Source: Enemella evansiae
Lineage (GTDB): Bacteria; Pseudomonadota; Alphaproteobacteria; Rhodobacterales; Rhodobacteraceae
Length of the DNA: 64,000 nucleotides
Direction of reading: 5' to 3'
Assembly: GCA_017255395.1 (NCBI GenBank)
Contig: JAFKDC010000017.1
Span: forward strand, 58,805 to 122,804
Shown here: in pieces, positions 35,041 to 45,151 of the stretch
Layout of the letters: each line of letters opens with the position of its first letter
Numbering within the stretch: position 1 is the first letter of the stretch
The notes under the pieces: model-generated
Databases searched by the model: none
Told to the model about the DNA's origin: nothing
The model's input: only the letters and a program-made list of their open reading frames with translations
Translations under genes and position numbers: made by a program

Positions 35041-35724
35041 ATGGATAAGGCCTCGATAAAGGATAGCGCGGCGGCTGCCGAGGCGGCCTATAACGAAGCG
35101 ACCTTCGCGCATGAACGCCGGGGTGTCTTCGATGTTCTGGTGCTGGATGACAGCCGCTTCGACCAAAGCCGCATCATCCGCGCCTGCGAGAAGACCGGCC
35201 TGCCTGTGTCCACGACCACGGCACAGGACATGGATACCTTTGCAAAGGCGCTGGACAGCGTCGCCTACGATCTTGTTCTGATCGACTACAAGCTGCCCGA
35301 CGGCAACGGGCTGCACGCGCAGCGGATGGTGCAGAACCATCCGATGAACTTCGGTGCGGCGGTGGTCATGGTCTCGTCCGAGATGCGGACGGACGTGGCG
35401 GTGGCCTCGATGAAGAAGGGGTCGCTCGATTGTCTGGACAAGGATGCCCTGACCGCCGAGAAGTTGCGCGAGCTGATGATCGCCTCTGCCAAGATCTTCG
35501 CCGAGGCCTCGCGCCACTGGATCGGAGAGCTGCTGGCTCAGCAGCGGGTTCAGATTGCGCAGGATGTGGCGCGGGTGATCCGCGACGAAATGGAGTTCGG
35601 GCGTTTCGTGGATACGATCGACAAAAGGATCATCGATATGCTGGCCTCCCGGGGATTTTCAGAACCGGAAAACTGGAATGTCTCCTATCTGTTCGATTCC
35701 GATGAGCCGCTGAAATTCAAATAG
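35041..35724 (+). CDS. Response regulator with a receiver domain and a helical C-terminal extension
   Basis: The 227-residue protein has a receiver at residues about 30-150 with acidic Asp36 and Asp37, acceptor Asp82 in VLIDYKLPDGNG, Ser112 and Lys134. The C-terminal ~75 residues are predicted helical (ASRHWIGELLAQQRVQIAQDVARVIRDEMEFGRF) and are not a known DNA-binding domain. A 25-residue N-terminal tail precedes the receiver. It is divergent from the short kinase at 34153, its likely partner. A weak AGGGGTG precedes the ATG, and a strong terminator follows. Confidence 0.88.
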   Translation: MDKASIKDSAAAAEAAYNEATFAHERRGVFDVLVLDDSRFDQSRIIRACEKTGLPVSTTTAQDMDTFAKALDSVAYDLVLIDYKLPDGNGLHAQRMVQNHPMNFGAAVVMVSSEMRTDVAVASMKKGSLDCLDKDALTAEKLRELMIASAKIFAEASRHWIGELLAQQRVQIAQDVARVIRDEMEFGRFVDTIDKRIIDMLASRGFSEPENWNVSYLFDSDEPLKFK

Positions 35725-35753
35725 ACGAAAATCCATGGTACTGGAATGAAAGA

Positions 35754-35785
35754 GGGGCCGCAGATATGCGGCCCCTTTTCTGTTT
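35754..35785 (+). terminator. Intrinsic terminator of the response regulator gene
   Basis: Perfect 9-bp arms GGGGCCGCA (35754-35762) and TGCGGCCCC (35767-35775) enclose a GATA loop and are followed by TTTTCTGTTT. Confidence 0.88.
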
Positions 35786-35854
35786 GGCGAGCGGGAAGGG
35801 GGCGTCATGCCAGAGGCGTGCTTTCAGCATGATCCCCGCGGCTTGCACCGCCCC

Positions 35855-35883
35855 CCCGGGGTATTTTCAGGACCAAAGAAAGG
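35855..35883 (+). repeat. Copy of the dispersed intergenic repeat
   Basis: The core CCCGGGGTATTTTCAGGACC followed by AAAGAAAGGGCGG matches the family. It lies in the gap between the response regulator terminator and the aldehyde dehydrogenase stop. The hairpin part is degenerate. Confidence 0.55.
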
Positions 35884-35900
35884 GCGGCGTGCGCCCGTCC

Positions 35901-37415
35901 TCAGCCTAGATCACCGGGCAGCAGGGCGTCCGGGAAGTTCTGGTAGCAGACCGGCCGCAGGAAGCGGCGGATAGCCATGGTGCCCACCGAGGTCGCGCCG
36001 AAATTCGTCGAGGCCGGGTAGGGGCCGCCGTGAACCATCGCGTCCGCCACCTCGACGCCGGTCGGGAAGCCGTTCACGAGGATGCGGCCCGCCTTGCGCT
36101 CCAGCACCGGCATCAGGCTTTGGGCAAGGCCCAGATCGCCGTCGTCCATGTGCAGGGTCGCGGTCAGCTGACCTTCGAAACCCTTGGCCAGCGTCTCCAT
36201 CTCGTCGGGGCCGTTCACGCGCACCACCAGACCCAGCGGGCCAAAGACCTCTTCGCCAAGGGCGTGGTCCTGAAGGTAGTTCTCGGCGTCCGTCTCGAAG
36301 AGGTTCGGCGCGGCGTTGCGGCCCTCGCTGTCGGTGGTCAGCACCGGCTTGACCGCGTTGCGCCCGTCGAAGCGCGACTTGCCGTCCTTGTAGGCCTGCG
36401 CGATGCCGTCGGTCAGCATGCACTGCGCGGGCGCGTCCTTCAGCGCCTCGGCGGCGGCGGCGACAAAGGCGTCGCCCTCGGCACCCTTCTGCACCACGGC
36501 GATGCCGGGGTTGGTGCAGAACTGGCCCGCGCCCATGGTCAGCGAACCGGCCCAGCCCTTGCCGATCTCGGCACCGCGCGCGCGGGTCGCCTCGGGCAGC
36601 AGGAACATCGGGTTGACGGACCCCAGCTCGCCGAAGAAGGGGATCGGCTCGTCGCGCTGCGCGCAGAGGTCGAAGAGCGCGCGACCGCCGCCCAGCGATC
36701 CGGTGAAGCCCACGGCCTTGATCAGCGGATGCTGGACCAGCGCCGTGCCGACGTCGCGCTTGCCGCCCTGGATCAGGCTGAAGACGCCCTTGGGCAGGCC
36801 GCAGGCCTCGATGGCGGCGTGGATGGCCTCGGCCACGATCTCGCCGGTGCCGGGGTGGGCCGAGTGGCCCTTGACCACGACCGGGCAGCCCGCGGCAAGC
36901 GCCGAGGCGGTGTCGCCGCCCGCGGTCGAGAAGGCCAGCGGGAAGTTCGAGGCGCCGAAGACCGCGACCGGGCCGATGGGGCGCTGCACCATCTTCAGGT
37001 CGGGGCGCGGCAGCGGCTGACGGTCGGGCAGGGCCTTGTCGTGGCGGCGATCCAGATAGGCGCCATCAAGGATATGCGTCGCAAAGAGGCGCAGCTGGCC
37101 CACGGTGCGGCCGCGTTCCCCCTGAAGGCGGCCTTCGGGCAGGCCGGTTTCCTGCGTGCCGATCTCGGTGATCGCCTCGGCGCGGGCCTCGATCTCGTCG
37201 GCGATGGCGTTCAGGAACTTGGCGCGCTCTTCGCGGGTGGTGTAGCCGTAGGTCCAGAAGGCCTCTTCGGCGGCCTTGCAGGCCTGATCCACCAGCGCGG
37301 GCGTGCCGACCGAATAGTCATGCGCCGGGCCGTGGGCCGGTTCCGAGGTGAAGGTGGTCTCGCCGGCGACCCAGTCGCCCGCGATCAGGTGTTTGCCATG
37401 TGGTTGAAAGGTCAT
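35901..37415 (-). CDS. 2,5-dioxovalerate (alpha-ketoglutarate semialdehyde) dehydrogenase
   Basis: This 504-residue aldehyde dehydrogenase has catalytic Cys300 in GAGQFCTNPG and Glu263 in FGELGSVNP. The sequence GASNFPLAFSTAGGDTASALAAGCPVVVKGHSAHPGT is characteristic of the alpha-ketoglutarate semialdehyde dehydrogenase family. It oxidises 2,5-dioxopentanoate to 2-oxoglutarate with NAD(P), the last step of non-phosphorylative pentose or hexuronate degradation. The start at 37415 follows GAGGAAG; a ten-codon upstream extension is less likely. It lies 7 bases after the dehydratase gene. Confidence 0.92.
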   Translation of the reverse strand: MTFQPHGKHLIAGDWVAGETTFTSEPAHGPAHDYSVGTPALVDQACKAAEEAFWTYGYTTREERAKFLNAIADEIEARAEAITEIGTQETGLPEGRLQGERGRTVGQLRLFATHILDGAYLDRRHDKALPDRQPLPRPDLKMVQRPIGPVAVFGASNFPLAFSTAGGDTASALAAGCPVVVKGHSAHPGTGEIVAEAIHAAIEACGLPKGVFSLIQGGKRDVGTALVQHPLIKAVGFTGSLGGGRALFDLCAQRDEPIPFFGELGSVNPMFLLPEATRARGAEIGKGWAGSLTMGAGQFCTNPGIAVVQKGAEGDAFVAAAAEALKDAPAQCMLTDGIAQAYKDGKSRFDGRNAVKPVLTTDSEGRNAAPNLFETDAENYLQDHALGEEVFGPLGLVVRVNGPDEMETLAKGFEGQLTATLHMDDGDLGLAQSLMPVLERKAGRILVNGFPTGVEVADAMVHGGPYPASTNFGATSVGTMAIRRFLRPVCYQNFPDALLPGDLG

Positions 37416-37422
37416 GTCTTCC

Positions 37423-38352
37423 TCACTTTCCCCATTTGAGGGCAATCAGATCCATATCCCGTGCCATGGACAGCAAGCGGTCCTTGGTACGCTGGGACAT
37501 GGGTTTCAGCGGATGGCGTACGTGATCGGAGCCGATGACACCACCCTCCATCATCACCGTCTTGGTGGCGCGCAGCCCGCATTGACGGTTTTCGTGGTTA
37601 ATCAGTGGCAGGCAGTATTGCCACTGTTTCAGGGCGCCGTCGGTGTCGCCCGCCCGATACTGACGCACGATCTTGCCGATATGTTCCGGCTGAAGGCCCG
37701 AGGTCATGGTGCCGGTGCAGCCCGCGTCGAGATCGGCAAGCAGGGTTGCGGCCTCTTCGCCGTCGAAGGGCCCGACGATGTCGTCGCCGCCCGCCTCGAT
37801 CAGCGCGGCCAGCTTGTCGGCGGCGAAGGGCATTTCCAGCTTGAAGTAGCGCACGCGTTCCAGCTCGCGGGCCATGCGCGCCAGCAGAGGCACCGAAAGG
37901 TGCACGCCCGAAAGCGGCGCATCCTGCACCATGATCGGGATCGAGATGGCGTCCGAGACCGCCTTGAAGTGCTCGTAGATGCCCGCCTCGCCGGGGGCGA
38001 AGGCGCCCGCGCCGTGGTAGGGCGGCATCATCATGACCATGGCCGCGCCCATGGCCTGTGCGGCCTTGGCGCGTTCCACCACCATTTCTGTGTAGAAGGC
38101 CGAGATCGTGACGATCACTGGCACCCGGCCCGCCACCTGTTCGAGGCTGATGCGCATTACAGTCTCGCGCTCGGCATCCGACAGCATGAACTGTTCCGAG
38201 TAGTTGGCGAGGATGCAGATGGCGTCGACGCCCTGGTCGATCATGCAGTCCATGACACGGCGGCAGCCCTCTTCGTCGAGGCGGCCGTCTGCGTGGAACG
38301 GGGTCGGGGCCACCGGAAGAATGCCGGTCAGCGGGTTTTTCAAAAGGTCCAT
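37423..38352 (-). CDS. DHDPS-family 2-keto-3-deoxy sugar acid dehydratase (L-KDA dehydratase type)
   Basis: The 309-residue TIM-barrel protein has the Schiff-base lysine in RVRYFKLEMPFA (about Lys172) and the DHDPS-type N-terminus GILPVAPTPFHADGRLDEEG. Together with its neighbours it fits 2-keto-3-deoxy-L-arabonate (or related acid) dehydratase, which gives 2,5-dioxopentanoate. The sequence alone cannot exclude a different keto acid. It is in one operon with the dehydrogenase at 35901. Confidence 0.88.
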   Translation of the reverse strand: MDLLKNPLTGILPVAPTPFHADGRLDEEGCRRVMDCMIDQGVDAICILANYSEQFMLSDAERETVMRISLEQVAGRVPVIVTISAFYTEMVVERAKAAQAMGAAMVMMMPPYHGAGAFAPGEAGIYEHFKAVSDAISIPIMVQDAPLSGVHLSVPLLARMARELERVRYFKLEMPFAADKLAALIEAGGDDIVGPFDGEEAATLLADLDAGCTGTMTSGLQPEHIGKIVRQYRAGDTDGALKQWQYCLPLINHENRQCGLRATKTVMMEGGVIGSDHVRHPLKPMSQRTKDRLLSMARDMDLIALKWGK

Positions 38353-38361
38353 GGTTTCTCC

Positions 38362-39282
38362 TTACCAGTCGAAGGGGGCGACGGTGCGCCGCTCCCCCAG
38401 CATGAAAGCGTCGGCCACGTGGGTCAGCGGGCTGAGATCCATGTCGATCCCGCCGCGGGTCACGAGTCGCGCGAAATTGTCGTAAAGGCGAGGGTATTCG
38501 CCTTGCAGGGTGTCGTCCTCGTCGTCGGCGCCGCGTTCCTTGCCGTCGATCAGCAGGCGCGCGCCACCGTCCTGAAGCACCAGCCTGCCCTCGGGGGTGT
38601 CGACCTCTATTTCCCACGTCTGCTTGCCGGTCTGCAACCAGTCGAACTCGGCGGTGACATTGCCCGAGAGGGTCAGGTGCGCCGCGATGGGGGTCTGGCG
38701 GTTCTCCGGGAAGTCGAGCGTCGCCTTGGTCAGGTGAACGGGGGCGGGCAGGATGCGCGTCAGGATCGACAGCGCGTTGATGCCCGGGTCGAAGACGCCC
38801 ATGCCGCCGGGTTCGAAGACCCAGTCCTGCCCGGGGTGCCAGTGCCGCACGTCCTCGCGCCACGTGATATGGGCGCGGGTGACGCGCTTGTCCGACAGCC
38901 AGTTGCGCGCGGGGCGCACCATGGCCGCCTCGCGGCTATGCCACGTCGCATAAAGCGACACGCGGTTCTCGCGCGCCAAGGCTTCCAGCGCGTGGCATTC
39001 CGAAAGGCTGGCGCCCGGGGGCTTTTCCAGCATGACGTGCCGACCGGCCCGGATCGCGGCCTGCGCATAGGCAAAGCGCGGCACCGGCGGCAGGCAAAGC
39101 GAGACGACGCGGATGTCCGGGCGCTTTTCCAGCATCTTGGTCATGTGGGTGAAGGCCTCGACCCCCGGCAGGGTGCCCGCGCGCGAGACCGTCGCCCCCA
39201 CCTCCCAGTCGGGGGAGGCGGCGATGGCGGGGACGTGCTGGTCCACCGCGATCTTGCCGATGCCGACGAGTGCGAGTTTCAT
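38362..39282 (-). CDS. Gfo/Idh/MocA family sugar 1-dehydrogenase (L-arabinose/D-galactose type)
   Basis: The 306-residue oxidoreductase has the nucleotide-binding start MKLALVGIGKIAVDQHVPAIA and the Gfo/Idh catalytic motif LEKPPGASLSE at about residues 91-101 with the conserved Lys. In known pathways this group oxidises L-arabinose or D-galactose to the lactone. Its ATG overlaps the stop of the IlvD-type dehydratase (TGATG). It supplies the first oxidation step; the following lactone hydrolysis has no dedicated gene in this cluster. Confidence 0.9.
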   Translation of the reverse strand: MKLALVGIGKIAVDQHVPAIAASPDWEVGATVSRAGTLPGVEAFTHMTKMLEKRPDIRVVSLCLPPVPRFAYAQAAIRAGRHVMLEKPPGASLSECHALEALARENRVSLYATWHSREAAMVRPARNWLSDKRVTRAHITWREDVRHWHPGQDWVFEPGGMGVFDPGINALSILTRILPAPVHLTKATLDFPENRQTPIAAHLTLSGNVTAEFDWLQTGKQTWEIEVDTPEGRLVLQDGGARLLIDGKERGADDEDDTLQGEYPRLYDNFARLVTRGGIDMDLSPLTHVADAFMLGERRTVAPFDW

Positions 39283-41027
39283 CAGTGGCTGTCCTTGCCC
39301 ACGGCATTGCCCCGGCAGCCCTTGAGGAAGCTGAGGTCGGCCCCGGTGTCGGCGCCTTCCACATGGGCGTTGTGCAGCCATGCGTAGCCGCTGGCGGGCT
39401 GTTCGTGCGTGGGCTGCCATGCATCGAGACGGGCGGCCAGTTCGGCCTCGGGAATGTCCAGATGCAGGCGGCGGTTGGGCACGTCCACCTCGATCATGTC
39501 GCCGTTCTGGACGACCGCCAGCGGGCCACCGGCGGCGGCCTCGGGCGAGGTGTGCAGGATCACCGTGCCGTAGGCGGTGCCCGACATGCGCGCGTCCGAG
39601 ATGCGGACCATGTCGGTGATGCCCTTCTTCAGCACCTTGGGCGGCAGGCCCATGTTGCCGACCTCGGCCATGCCGGGATAGCCCTTGGGGCCGCAGTTCT
39701 TCAGCACCATCACGCAGGTCTCGTCGATATCCAGCGCCTCGTCGTTGATCTTGGCCTTGTAGTCGTCGATGTCCTCGAAGACGACGGCGCGGCCCTTGTG
39801 GGTCAGCAGATGCTTGGACGCGGCAGAGGGCTTCAGCACCGCGCCCTTGGGCGCGAGGTTGCCGCGCAAGACGGCGATGCCGCCCTGTTGCGTCAGTCCC
39901 TTGCCAACGGGGCGAATGACGTCCTCGTTGTGGTTCTGCACGTCCTTGACCTCGTCCCAGATCGTGGCGCCCGAGACCGTCAAAGCGTCCTTGTGCAGCT
40001 TGCCGCCCTCGCCGAGGCGCTTCAGGACCACCGGAAGCCCGCCCGCGTAGAAGAATTCCTCCATCAGGTATTCGCCCGAGGGCATGAGGTTGACGATGGT
40101 CTCGATATCGCGCCCGCAGCGGTCGAAGTCGTCGAGCGTGAAGTCGACGCCGGTGCGGCCCGCCATGGCGAGCAGGTGGACGACCGCGTTGGTCGAGCCG
40201 CCGATGGCGCCGTTGGTGCGCACGGCGTTCTCAAACGCCTGCTTGGTCATGATGTCCGAGGGCTTCAGGTCGTCCTTGACCATCTGCACGATGCGCCGCC
40301 CCGACAGTTGCGCCATGACGCGGCGGCGCGAGTCCACCGCCGGGATGGCGGCGTTGCCCGACAGCGCCATGCCAAGCGCTTCGGCCATCGACGCCATGGT
40401 CGAGGCGGTGCCCATGGTGTTGCAGGTGCCGGTCGAGCGGGACATCGAGGCCTCGGCTTCGAGGAACTCTTCCTGCGTCATCTCTCCGGCCTTCACCATC
40501 TCGGAGAACTTCCAGAGGTGGGTGCCCGACCCCACGCGCTCGCCCTTGTAGTAGCCGTTCAGCATCGGCCCGCCGGTGACGACGATGGACGGCAGATCGA
40601 CCGAGGCCGCGCCCATGATCAGCGAGGGCGTGGTCTTGTCGCAGCCCACCATCAGCACGCAGCCGTCGATGGGCTGGCCGCGGATGGTTTCCTCGACCGC
40701 CAGCGCCGCGAGGTTGCGGAACATCATCGCCGAGGGGCGGAAGGTGTTTTCCGAGGCCGAGAAGACCGGCACCTCGACCGGGAAGCCGCCCGCCTCCCAG
40801 ACGCCCGCCTTCACCTTCTCGACCAGTTCCTTGACGTGATGGCCGTTGCAGGGGGTCAGCTCGGCCCATGTGTTGAGGATGCCGATGATCGGGCGGCCGT
40901 CGAACAGGTCGTGCGGGTGGCCCTGGTTCTTCAGCCAGCCGCGGTGGTAGATCGTGTCGCGGCTGTTGCCGCCGTACCATTCCTGAGAGCGCAGCTTGCG
41001 GGGCCATTCGGCGGGTTTGAAGGTCAT
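39282..41027 (-). CDS. IlvD/Edd family aldonic acid dehydratase (L-arabonate dehydratase type)
   Basis: This 581-residue Fe-S dehydratase has the cysteines of the cluster in GCDKTTPS and STGTCNTMGTAST and the conserved NTWAELTPCNGH at the N-terminus. It fits the sugar-acid dehydratases (arabonate, xylonate, galactonate) rather than the amino-acid enzyme IlvD. It would convert L-arabonate to 2-keto-3-deoxy-L-arabonate. AAGGAA lies 5 bases before the start at 41027. It is separated from the transporter genes by 103 bp with two hairpins. Confidence 0.92.
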   Translation of the reverse strand: MTFKPAEWPRKLRSQEWYGGNSRDTIYHRGWLKNQGHPHDLFDGRPIIGILNTWAELTPCNGHHVKELVEKVKAGVWEAGGFPVEVPVFSASENTFRPSAMMFRNLAALAVEETIRGQPIDGCVLMVGCDKTTPSLIMGAASVDLPSIVVTGGPMLNGYYKGERVGSGTHLWKFSEMVKAGEMTQEEFLEAEASMSRSTGTCNTMGTASTMASMAEALGMALSGNAAIPAVDSRRRVMAQLSGRRIVQMVKDDLKPSDIMTKQAFENAVRTNGAIGGSTNAVVHLLAMAGRTGVDFTLDDFDRCGRDIETIVNLMPSGEYLMEEFFYAGGLPVVLKRLGEGGKLHKDALTVSGATIWDEVKDVQNHNEDVIRPVGKGLTQQGGIAVLRGNLAPKGAVLKPSAASKHLLTHKGRAVVFEDIDDYKAKINDEALDIDETCVMVLKNCGPKGYPGMAEVGNMGLPPKVLKKGITDMVRISDARMSGTAYGTVILHTSPEAAAGGPLAVVQNGDMIEVDVPNRRLHLDIPEAELAARLDAWQPTHEQPASGYAWLHNAHVEGADTGADLSFLKGCRGNAVGKDSH

Positions 41028-41045
41028 GTCGGTTCCTTGATGTTT

Positions 41046-41127
41046 GCCGGGCAAAGGCCCGGCCTACGGATAGTCGGAATGGTTTCGGGACGGGGCAGGG
41101 CCGGGGTTCAGACCGGCACCCCGGCCC
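41046..41127 (-). terminator. Two hairpins between the sugar transporter and catabolic genes
   Basis: GCCGGGC (41046-41052) pairs with GCCCGGC (41057-41063). GGGCCGGGGT (41098-41107) pairs perfectly with ACCCCGGCCC (41118-41127), just 3 bases beyond the gguB stop. Neither has a T-run, so they may be partial terminators or mRNA-stabilising structures rather than intrinsic terminators. Confidence 0.45.
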
Positions 41128-41130
41128 GCG

Positions 41131-42369
41131 TCACCCCTGTTTCGATTTGTTGTAGACGTCGAAGATCACGGCGGCGAGCAGCACGAGGCCCTTGATGACC
41201 TGCTGGTAGTCGATGCCGATGCCCATGATCGACATGCCGTTGTTCAGCACACCCATCAGGAAGGCGCCCACGACCGCACCGACGATCTTGCCGACGCCGC
41301 CCGACATCGACGCCCCGCCGATGAAGACCGCCGCGATCACGTCAAGCTCCAGCGCGAAACCGGCCTTCGGCGTGGCGGTGTTCAGGCGCGCGGCAAAGAC
41401 GAGGCCAGCGGCGGCGGCGAGGATGCCCATGTTGGTGAAGGCGAGGAAGGTCAGCCGCTTGGTCTTGATCCCCGACAGCTGCGCCGCCTTCACGTTGCCG
41501 CCAAGCGCGTAGATGCGGCGGCCCAGCGTCGTGCGTTCCGTGATGAAGGCGTACAGCACCGTCAGCACGCCCATGGTCAGCAGCACGTTGGGCAGGCCCC
41601 GGAAGGTCGAGAGCTTGAAGCAGATGAAGATCAGGGCGACGGCGATGATCCCGGTGCGCAGCACGAAGAAGCTGCCCGGCTCGTCCTCGATCCCGTAGGC
41701 CTTGTTGCGGGCGCGCTTGGTCAGGCCCATCCAGATCACGATGGCCGCCGCGACCACGCCGGTCGCCAGCGCCAGCACGTTCAGGCGCCGCGCGCCGAAG
41801 AGCGCGCCAAGGCTTTCACCGGTCTCGCGGCCCACGATGTCCGGAACGAAACCGTTGGCGATCACCTGAAACTCGCGCGGGAAGGGGCCGACCGATTGCC
41901 CTTCGAGCAGCCACAGGGACGCGCCCCGGAACACCAGCATCCCCGCCAGCGTCACGATGAAGGACGGGATGCCCCAATAGGCCACCCAGTACCCCTGCGC
42001 GGCGCCGATCACGCCGCCGACCACGAGGCAAACCAGCATGGTGGGCACCGTGCCCACGCCCCAGTTGACGATCATCACGGCGGCGAAGGCACCGACGAAG
42101 CCCATGACCGAGCCGACCGAGAGGTCGATGTGGCCCGCCACGATGACGATCAGCATCCCCAAGGCCATGATGACGATATAGCTGTTCTGCAACAGCAGGT
42201 TGGTGATGTTCACGGGCTTCAGCAGGGTGCCGTCCGTGACGATCTGGAAGAAGACCATGATCGCGATCAGCGCGAACAGCAGGCCGTATTCCCGCAGGTT
42301 CGCGACGAGGTATTCGCCCACGCCCTTGCGGCGGACTTCGGGGGTCGTATCGACGGTTTGCTCTGTCAT
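41131..42369 (-). CDS. gguB: Sugar ABC transporter permease (GguB/XylH type)
   Basis: The 412-residue permease has about ten hydrophobic segments and the BPD_transp_2 pattern: NSYIVIMALGMLIVIVAGHIDLSVGSVMGFVG, WGIPSFIVTLAGMLVFRGASL and GVGKIVGAVVGAFLMGVLNNGM. The long hydrophilic insert near residues 180-240 is typical of XylH/GguB. It works with the ATPase at 42379 and the ChvE-type binding protein at 43978 to import aldoses. The gap to the ATPase stop is 9 bases. Confidence 0.93.
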   Translation of the reverse strand: MTEQTVDTTPEVRRKGVGEYLVANLREYGLLFALIAIMVFFQIVTDGTLLKPVNITNLLLQNSYIVIMALGMLIVIVAGHIDLSVGSVMGFVGAFAAVMIVNWGVGTVPTMLVCLVVGGVIGAAQGYWVAYWGIPSFIVTLAGMLVFRGASLWLLEGQSVGPFPREFQVIANGFVPDIVGRETGESLGALFGARRLNVLALATGVVAAAIVIWMGLTKRARNKAYGIEDEPGSFFVLRTGIIAVALIFICFKLSTFRGLPNVLLTMGVLTVLYAFITERTTLGRRIYALGGNVKAAQLSGIKTKRLTFLAFTNMGILAAAAGLVFAARLNTATPKAGFALELDVIAAVFIGGASMSGGVGKIVGAVVGAFLMGVLNNGMSIMGIGIDYQQVIKGLVLLAAVIFDVYNKSKQG

Positions 42370-42378
42370 GGCTTGGTC

Positions 42379-43905
42379 CTATTCCGTCACGATCAGGGAC
42401 ATGATGGCCTCTTGGCTGGCTTCTGCGGCGGTCAGTTCGCCGACAAGCGCGCCCTCGTTCATCACGTAGATGCGGTCACACATGCCCAAGAGTTCGGGCA
42501 TCTCGGAAGAGATCATCACCACGCCCTTCCCCTGCGCGGAGAGGTCGTTGATGATCCCGTAGATCTCGAATTTCGCGCCGACGTCGATGCCGCGCGTGGG
42601 CTCGTCGAGGATCAGCACCTCGGGTTCGGCAAAGAGCCACTTGGACAGCACCACCTTCTGCTGGTTGCCGCCCGACAGGTTCACGACGCGCTGAAAGACG
42701 CCGGGCGTGCGGATGTTCAGCGCCTTCCGGTAGTCCTCGGCCACCGCGGTCTCGCGGTTCTCGTTGAGGATCGCGTTGCTGGACACGGCGGGCAGATTGG
42801 CCAGCGTGATGTTCTTGCGGATGGTCTCGTCCAGCACAAGGCCAAGGCTCTTGCGGTCCTCGGTCACATAGGCGAGGCCCGCCTGAATGGCGCGCGGCAC
42901 GTCAGAGACATTGGCGGGCTTGCCGCCGATCTGCACCTCGCCCGAGATGTTCTGCCCCCATGAGCGGCCGAAGATGCTCATCGCCAGTTCGGTGCGGCCC
43001 GCGCCCATCAGGCCCGCGATGCCCACGACCTCGCCCGCGCGGACGGTGAAGTCCACGTCGCGGATGACGTGGCGGTCGGCGTGCTCGGGGTGGTAGACGT
43101 TCCAGCCCGCAACCTGCATCAGCACGTCACCGGCCCGGCGTTCACGGTCCGGGTAGCGGTACGCCATGTCGCGGCCCACCATGTCGCGGACGATCTCGTC
43201 CTCGGTGATCGGCGCGGCGCGGGCATCCTTGGTCGAGACCGTCGTGCCGTCGCGGATCACCGTCACGGTATCGGCCACGCGGCGCACCTCGTTCAGCTTG
43301 TGGCTGATGATGATCTGCGTGACGCCCTGCTGTTTCAGTTCCAGCATGAGGTCCAGCAGCGCCTGACTGTCGCTTTCCGACAGGGCGGCGGTGGGCTCGT
43401 CGAGGATCAGCAGGCGCACGTCCTTCGACAGCGCCTTGGCGATCTCGACCAGCTGTTGCTTGCCCACGCCCAGCTTGTCGACCTTGGTGGTCGGCGCCTC
43501 GCGGCCAAGGCCGACCTTCTTCAGCAGCGCCTCGGTGCGGCTGAGCGTTTCCTGCCAGCGGATCACCCCGCCACGGCCCGCGATCTCGTTGCCCAGAAAG
43601 AGGTTCTCGGCAATCGAAAGCTGCGGCACCAGAGCAAGCTCCTGGTGGATGATGATGATGCCCTTGGCCTCGCTGTCCGCGATATTGCGGAACTCGGCCA
43701 GAGCGCCGTCGTAGTGGATTTCGCCGTCGTAGCTGCCCGCCGGGTAGACGCCCGAGAGCACCTTCATCAGCGTCGACTTGCCGGCGCCGTTCTCGCCCAC
43801 CAGCGCGAGGATCTCGCCCTCGTTCACGCTGAGGTTCACCCCGTCCAAGGCCTTGACGCCCGGGAATTCCTTGGTGATCGCGCGCATTTCCAGAAGCGGC
43901 CGCAT
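42379..43905 (-). CDS. gguA: Sugar ABC transporter ATPase with two ATPase domains (GguA)
   Basis: The 508-residue protein has two nucleotide-binding domains, as in all CUT2 sugar importers. The first has Walker [10 protein letters not shown] and Walker [13 protein letters not shown]. The second has a degenerate Walker [10 protein letters not shown], the signature LSGGNQQKV and [13 protein letters not shown]. The start at 43905 is preferred because AAGGAG lies 9 bases upstream; a TTG three codons earlier abuts that site. The binding protein gene ends 72 bases upstream. Confidence 0.95.
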   Translation of the reverse strand: MRPLLEMRAITKEFPGVKALDGVNLSVNEGEILALVGENGAGKSTLMKVLSGVYPAGSYDGEIHYDGALAEFRNIADSEAKGIIIIHQELALVPQLSIAENLFLGNEIAGRGGVIRWQETLSRTEALLKKVGLGREAPTTKVDKLGVGKQQLVEIAKALSKDVRLLILDEPTAALSESDSQALLDLMLELKQQGVTQIIISHKLNEVRRVADTVTVIRDGTTVSTKDARAAPITEDEIVRDMVGRDMAYRYPDRERRAGDVLMQVAGWNVYHPEHADRHVIRDVDFTVRAGEVVGIAGLMGAGRTELAMSIFGRSWGQNISGEVQIGGKPANVSDVPRAIQAGLAYVTEDRKSLGLVLDETIRKNITLANLPAVSSNAILNENRETAVAEDYRKALNIRTPGVFQRVVNLSGGNQQKVVLSKWLFAEPEVLILDEPTRGIDVGAKFEIYGIINDLSAQGKGVVMISSEMPELLGMCDRIYVMNEGALVGELTAAEASQEAIMSLIVTE

Positions 43906-43977
43906 GTCCGACAACTCCTTGCCTTTGAAAGGGAAAGCCGTCCGGGATCGTCCCGGACGGCAGGGGCCCGGGGGCGG

Positions 43978-45033
43978 TTACTGGATCTCGTCGGCGCTGT
44001 AGTAGCCGGAGTCGATCAGCATTTCCTCGTAGTTGGAGGCATCCACCGGATGCGGCACCAGCAGGTAGGACGGCACGACCTTGACGCCGTTGTCATAGGT
44101 CTCGGTGTCGTTGATCTCGGGCTCGCCGCCCTTCAGCAGCGCCTCGACCATGCCCACGGTGACCTTGGCCAGTTCGCGGGTGTCCTTGAAGACGGTCGAA
44201 TACTGCTCTCCGGCGAGGATCGACTTGACCGAGGGGACCTCGGCGTCCTGACCCGAGACGATCGGCATCTTCATGTCGCCAGAGCCGTAGCCCACGCCCT
44301 TGAGCGAGGACAGGATGCCGATGGAGAGGCCATCGTAGGGCGAGAGCACGCCATGCACCTGCGCGTCGGTGTAATGGGCGGACAGCAGGTTATCCATGCG
44401 CGCCTGCGCCACCGCGCCGTCCCAGCGCAGGGTGCCGACCGTGTCCATGCCCATCTGGCCGGACAGGACCTCGACCTTGCCCTCGTCGATCAGCGGCTGC
44501 AGCACCGACATCGCGCCGTCGTAGAAGAAATAGGCGTTGTTGTCGTCGGGCGAGCCGCCGAACAGCTCGACATTCCACGGCGAGACATCGGGGAAGCGCT
44601 CTTCCAGACCCTCGACCAGCGAGGTGGCCTGAAGCACGCCGACCTGGAAGTTGTCGAAGGTGGCGTAGTAGCTGACGTGCTCGCTGTCACGGATCAGGCG
44701 GTCATAGGCGATGACCGGGATCTCGGCGTAATAGGCGTTTTCCAGCGCGTTCGAGAGGGTCGTGCCGTCGATGGCGGCGATCACCAGCGCGTCGACGCCA
44801 TTGGTGATCATGTTCTCGATCTGCGCCAGCTGGTTGGGGATGTCGTCCTCGGCATATTGCAGGATGGTCTCGTAGCCCGCGTCCTGGAACTGCTTGACCA
44901 TCGACTCGCCGTCGGAAATCCAGCGGGCCGAGGATTTGGTCGGCATGGCGATGCCGACGAGGCCGTCCGCCATGGCGCCGGTCGCAAGCGTGAGGGCCGC
45001 GACGGACGCGGCCAGAAGGGTCTTGAGCTTCAT
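43978..45033 (-). CDS. chvE: ChvE-type periplasmic multiple-sugar-binding protein
   Basis: The 351-residue protein has a signal peptide ([22 protein letters not shown]) and the ChvE-type start [53 protein letters not shown]. ChvE proteins bind arabinose, galactose, glucose, xylose and related sugars. It is the first gene of chvE-gguA-gguB and is divergent from the LysR-type regulator. The start at 45033 follows GGAGGAAG. Confidence 0.94.
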   Translation of the reverse strand: MKLKTLLAASVAALTLATGAMADGLVGIAMPTKSSARWISDGESMVKQFQDAGYETILQYAEDDIPNQLAQIENMITNGVDALVIAAIDGTTLSNALENAYYAEIPVIAYDRLIRDSEHVSYYATFDNFQVGVLQATSLVEGLEERFPDVSPWNVELFGGSPDDNNAYFFYDGAMSVLQPLIDEGKVEVLSGQMGMDTVGTLRWDGAVAQARMDNLLSAHYTDAQVHGVLSPYDGLSIGILSSLKGVGYGSGDMKMPIVSGQDAEVPSVKSILAGEQYSTVFKDTRELAKVTVGMVEALLKGGEPEINDTETYDNGVKVVPSYLLVPHPVDASNYEEMLIDSGYYSADEIQ

Positions 45034-45151
45034 GTCTTCCTCCACTGGTGGGAGCGTCCGTTGTCCTCCACGACGCGTCCCGATAGCGGGCCCGGTGCGG
45101 CCCTGCCCGAGTCGATAACACGGGGCTGACATACCTCTCAAATCGGATTAG

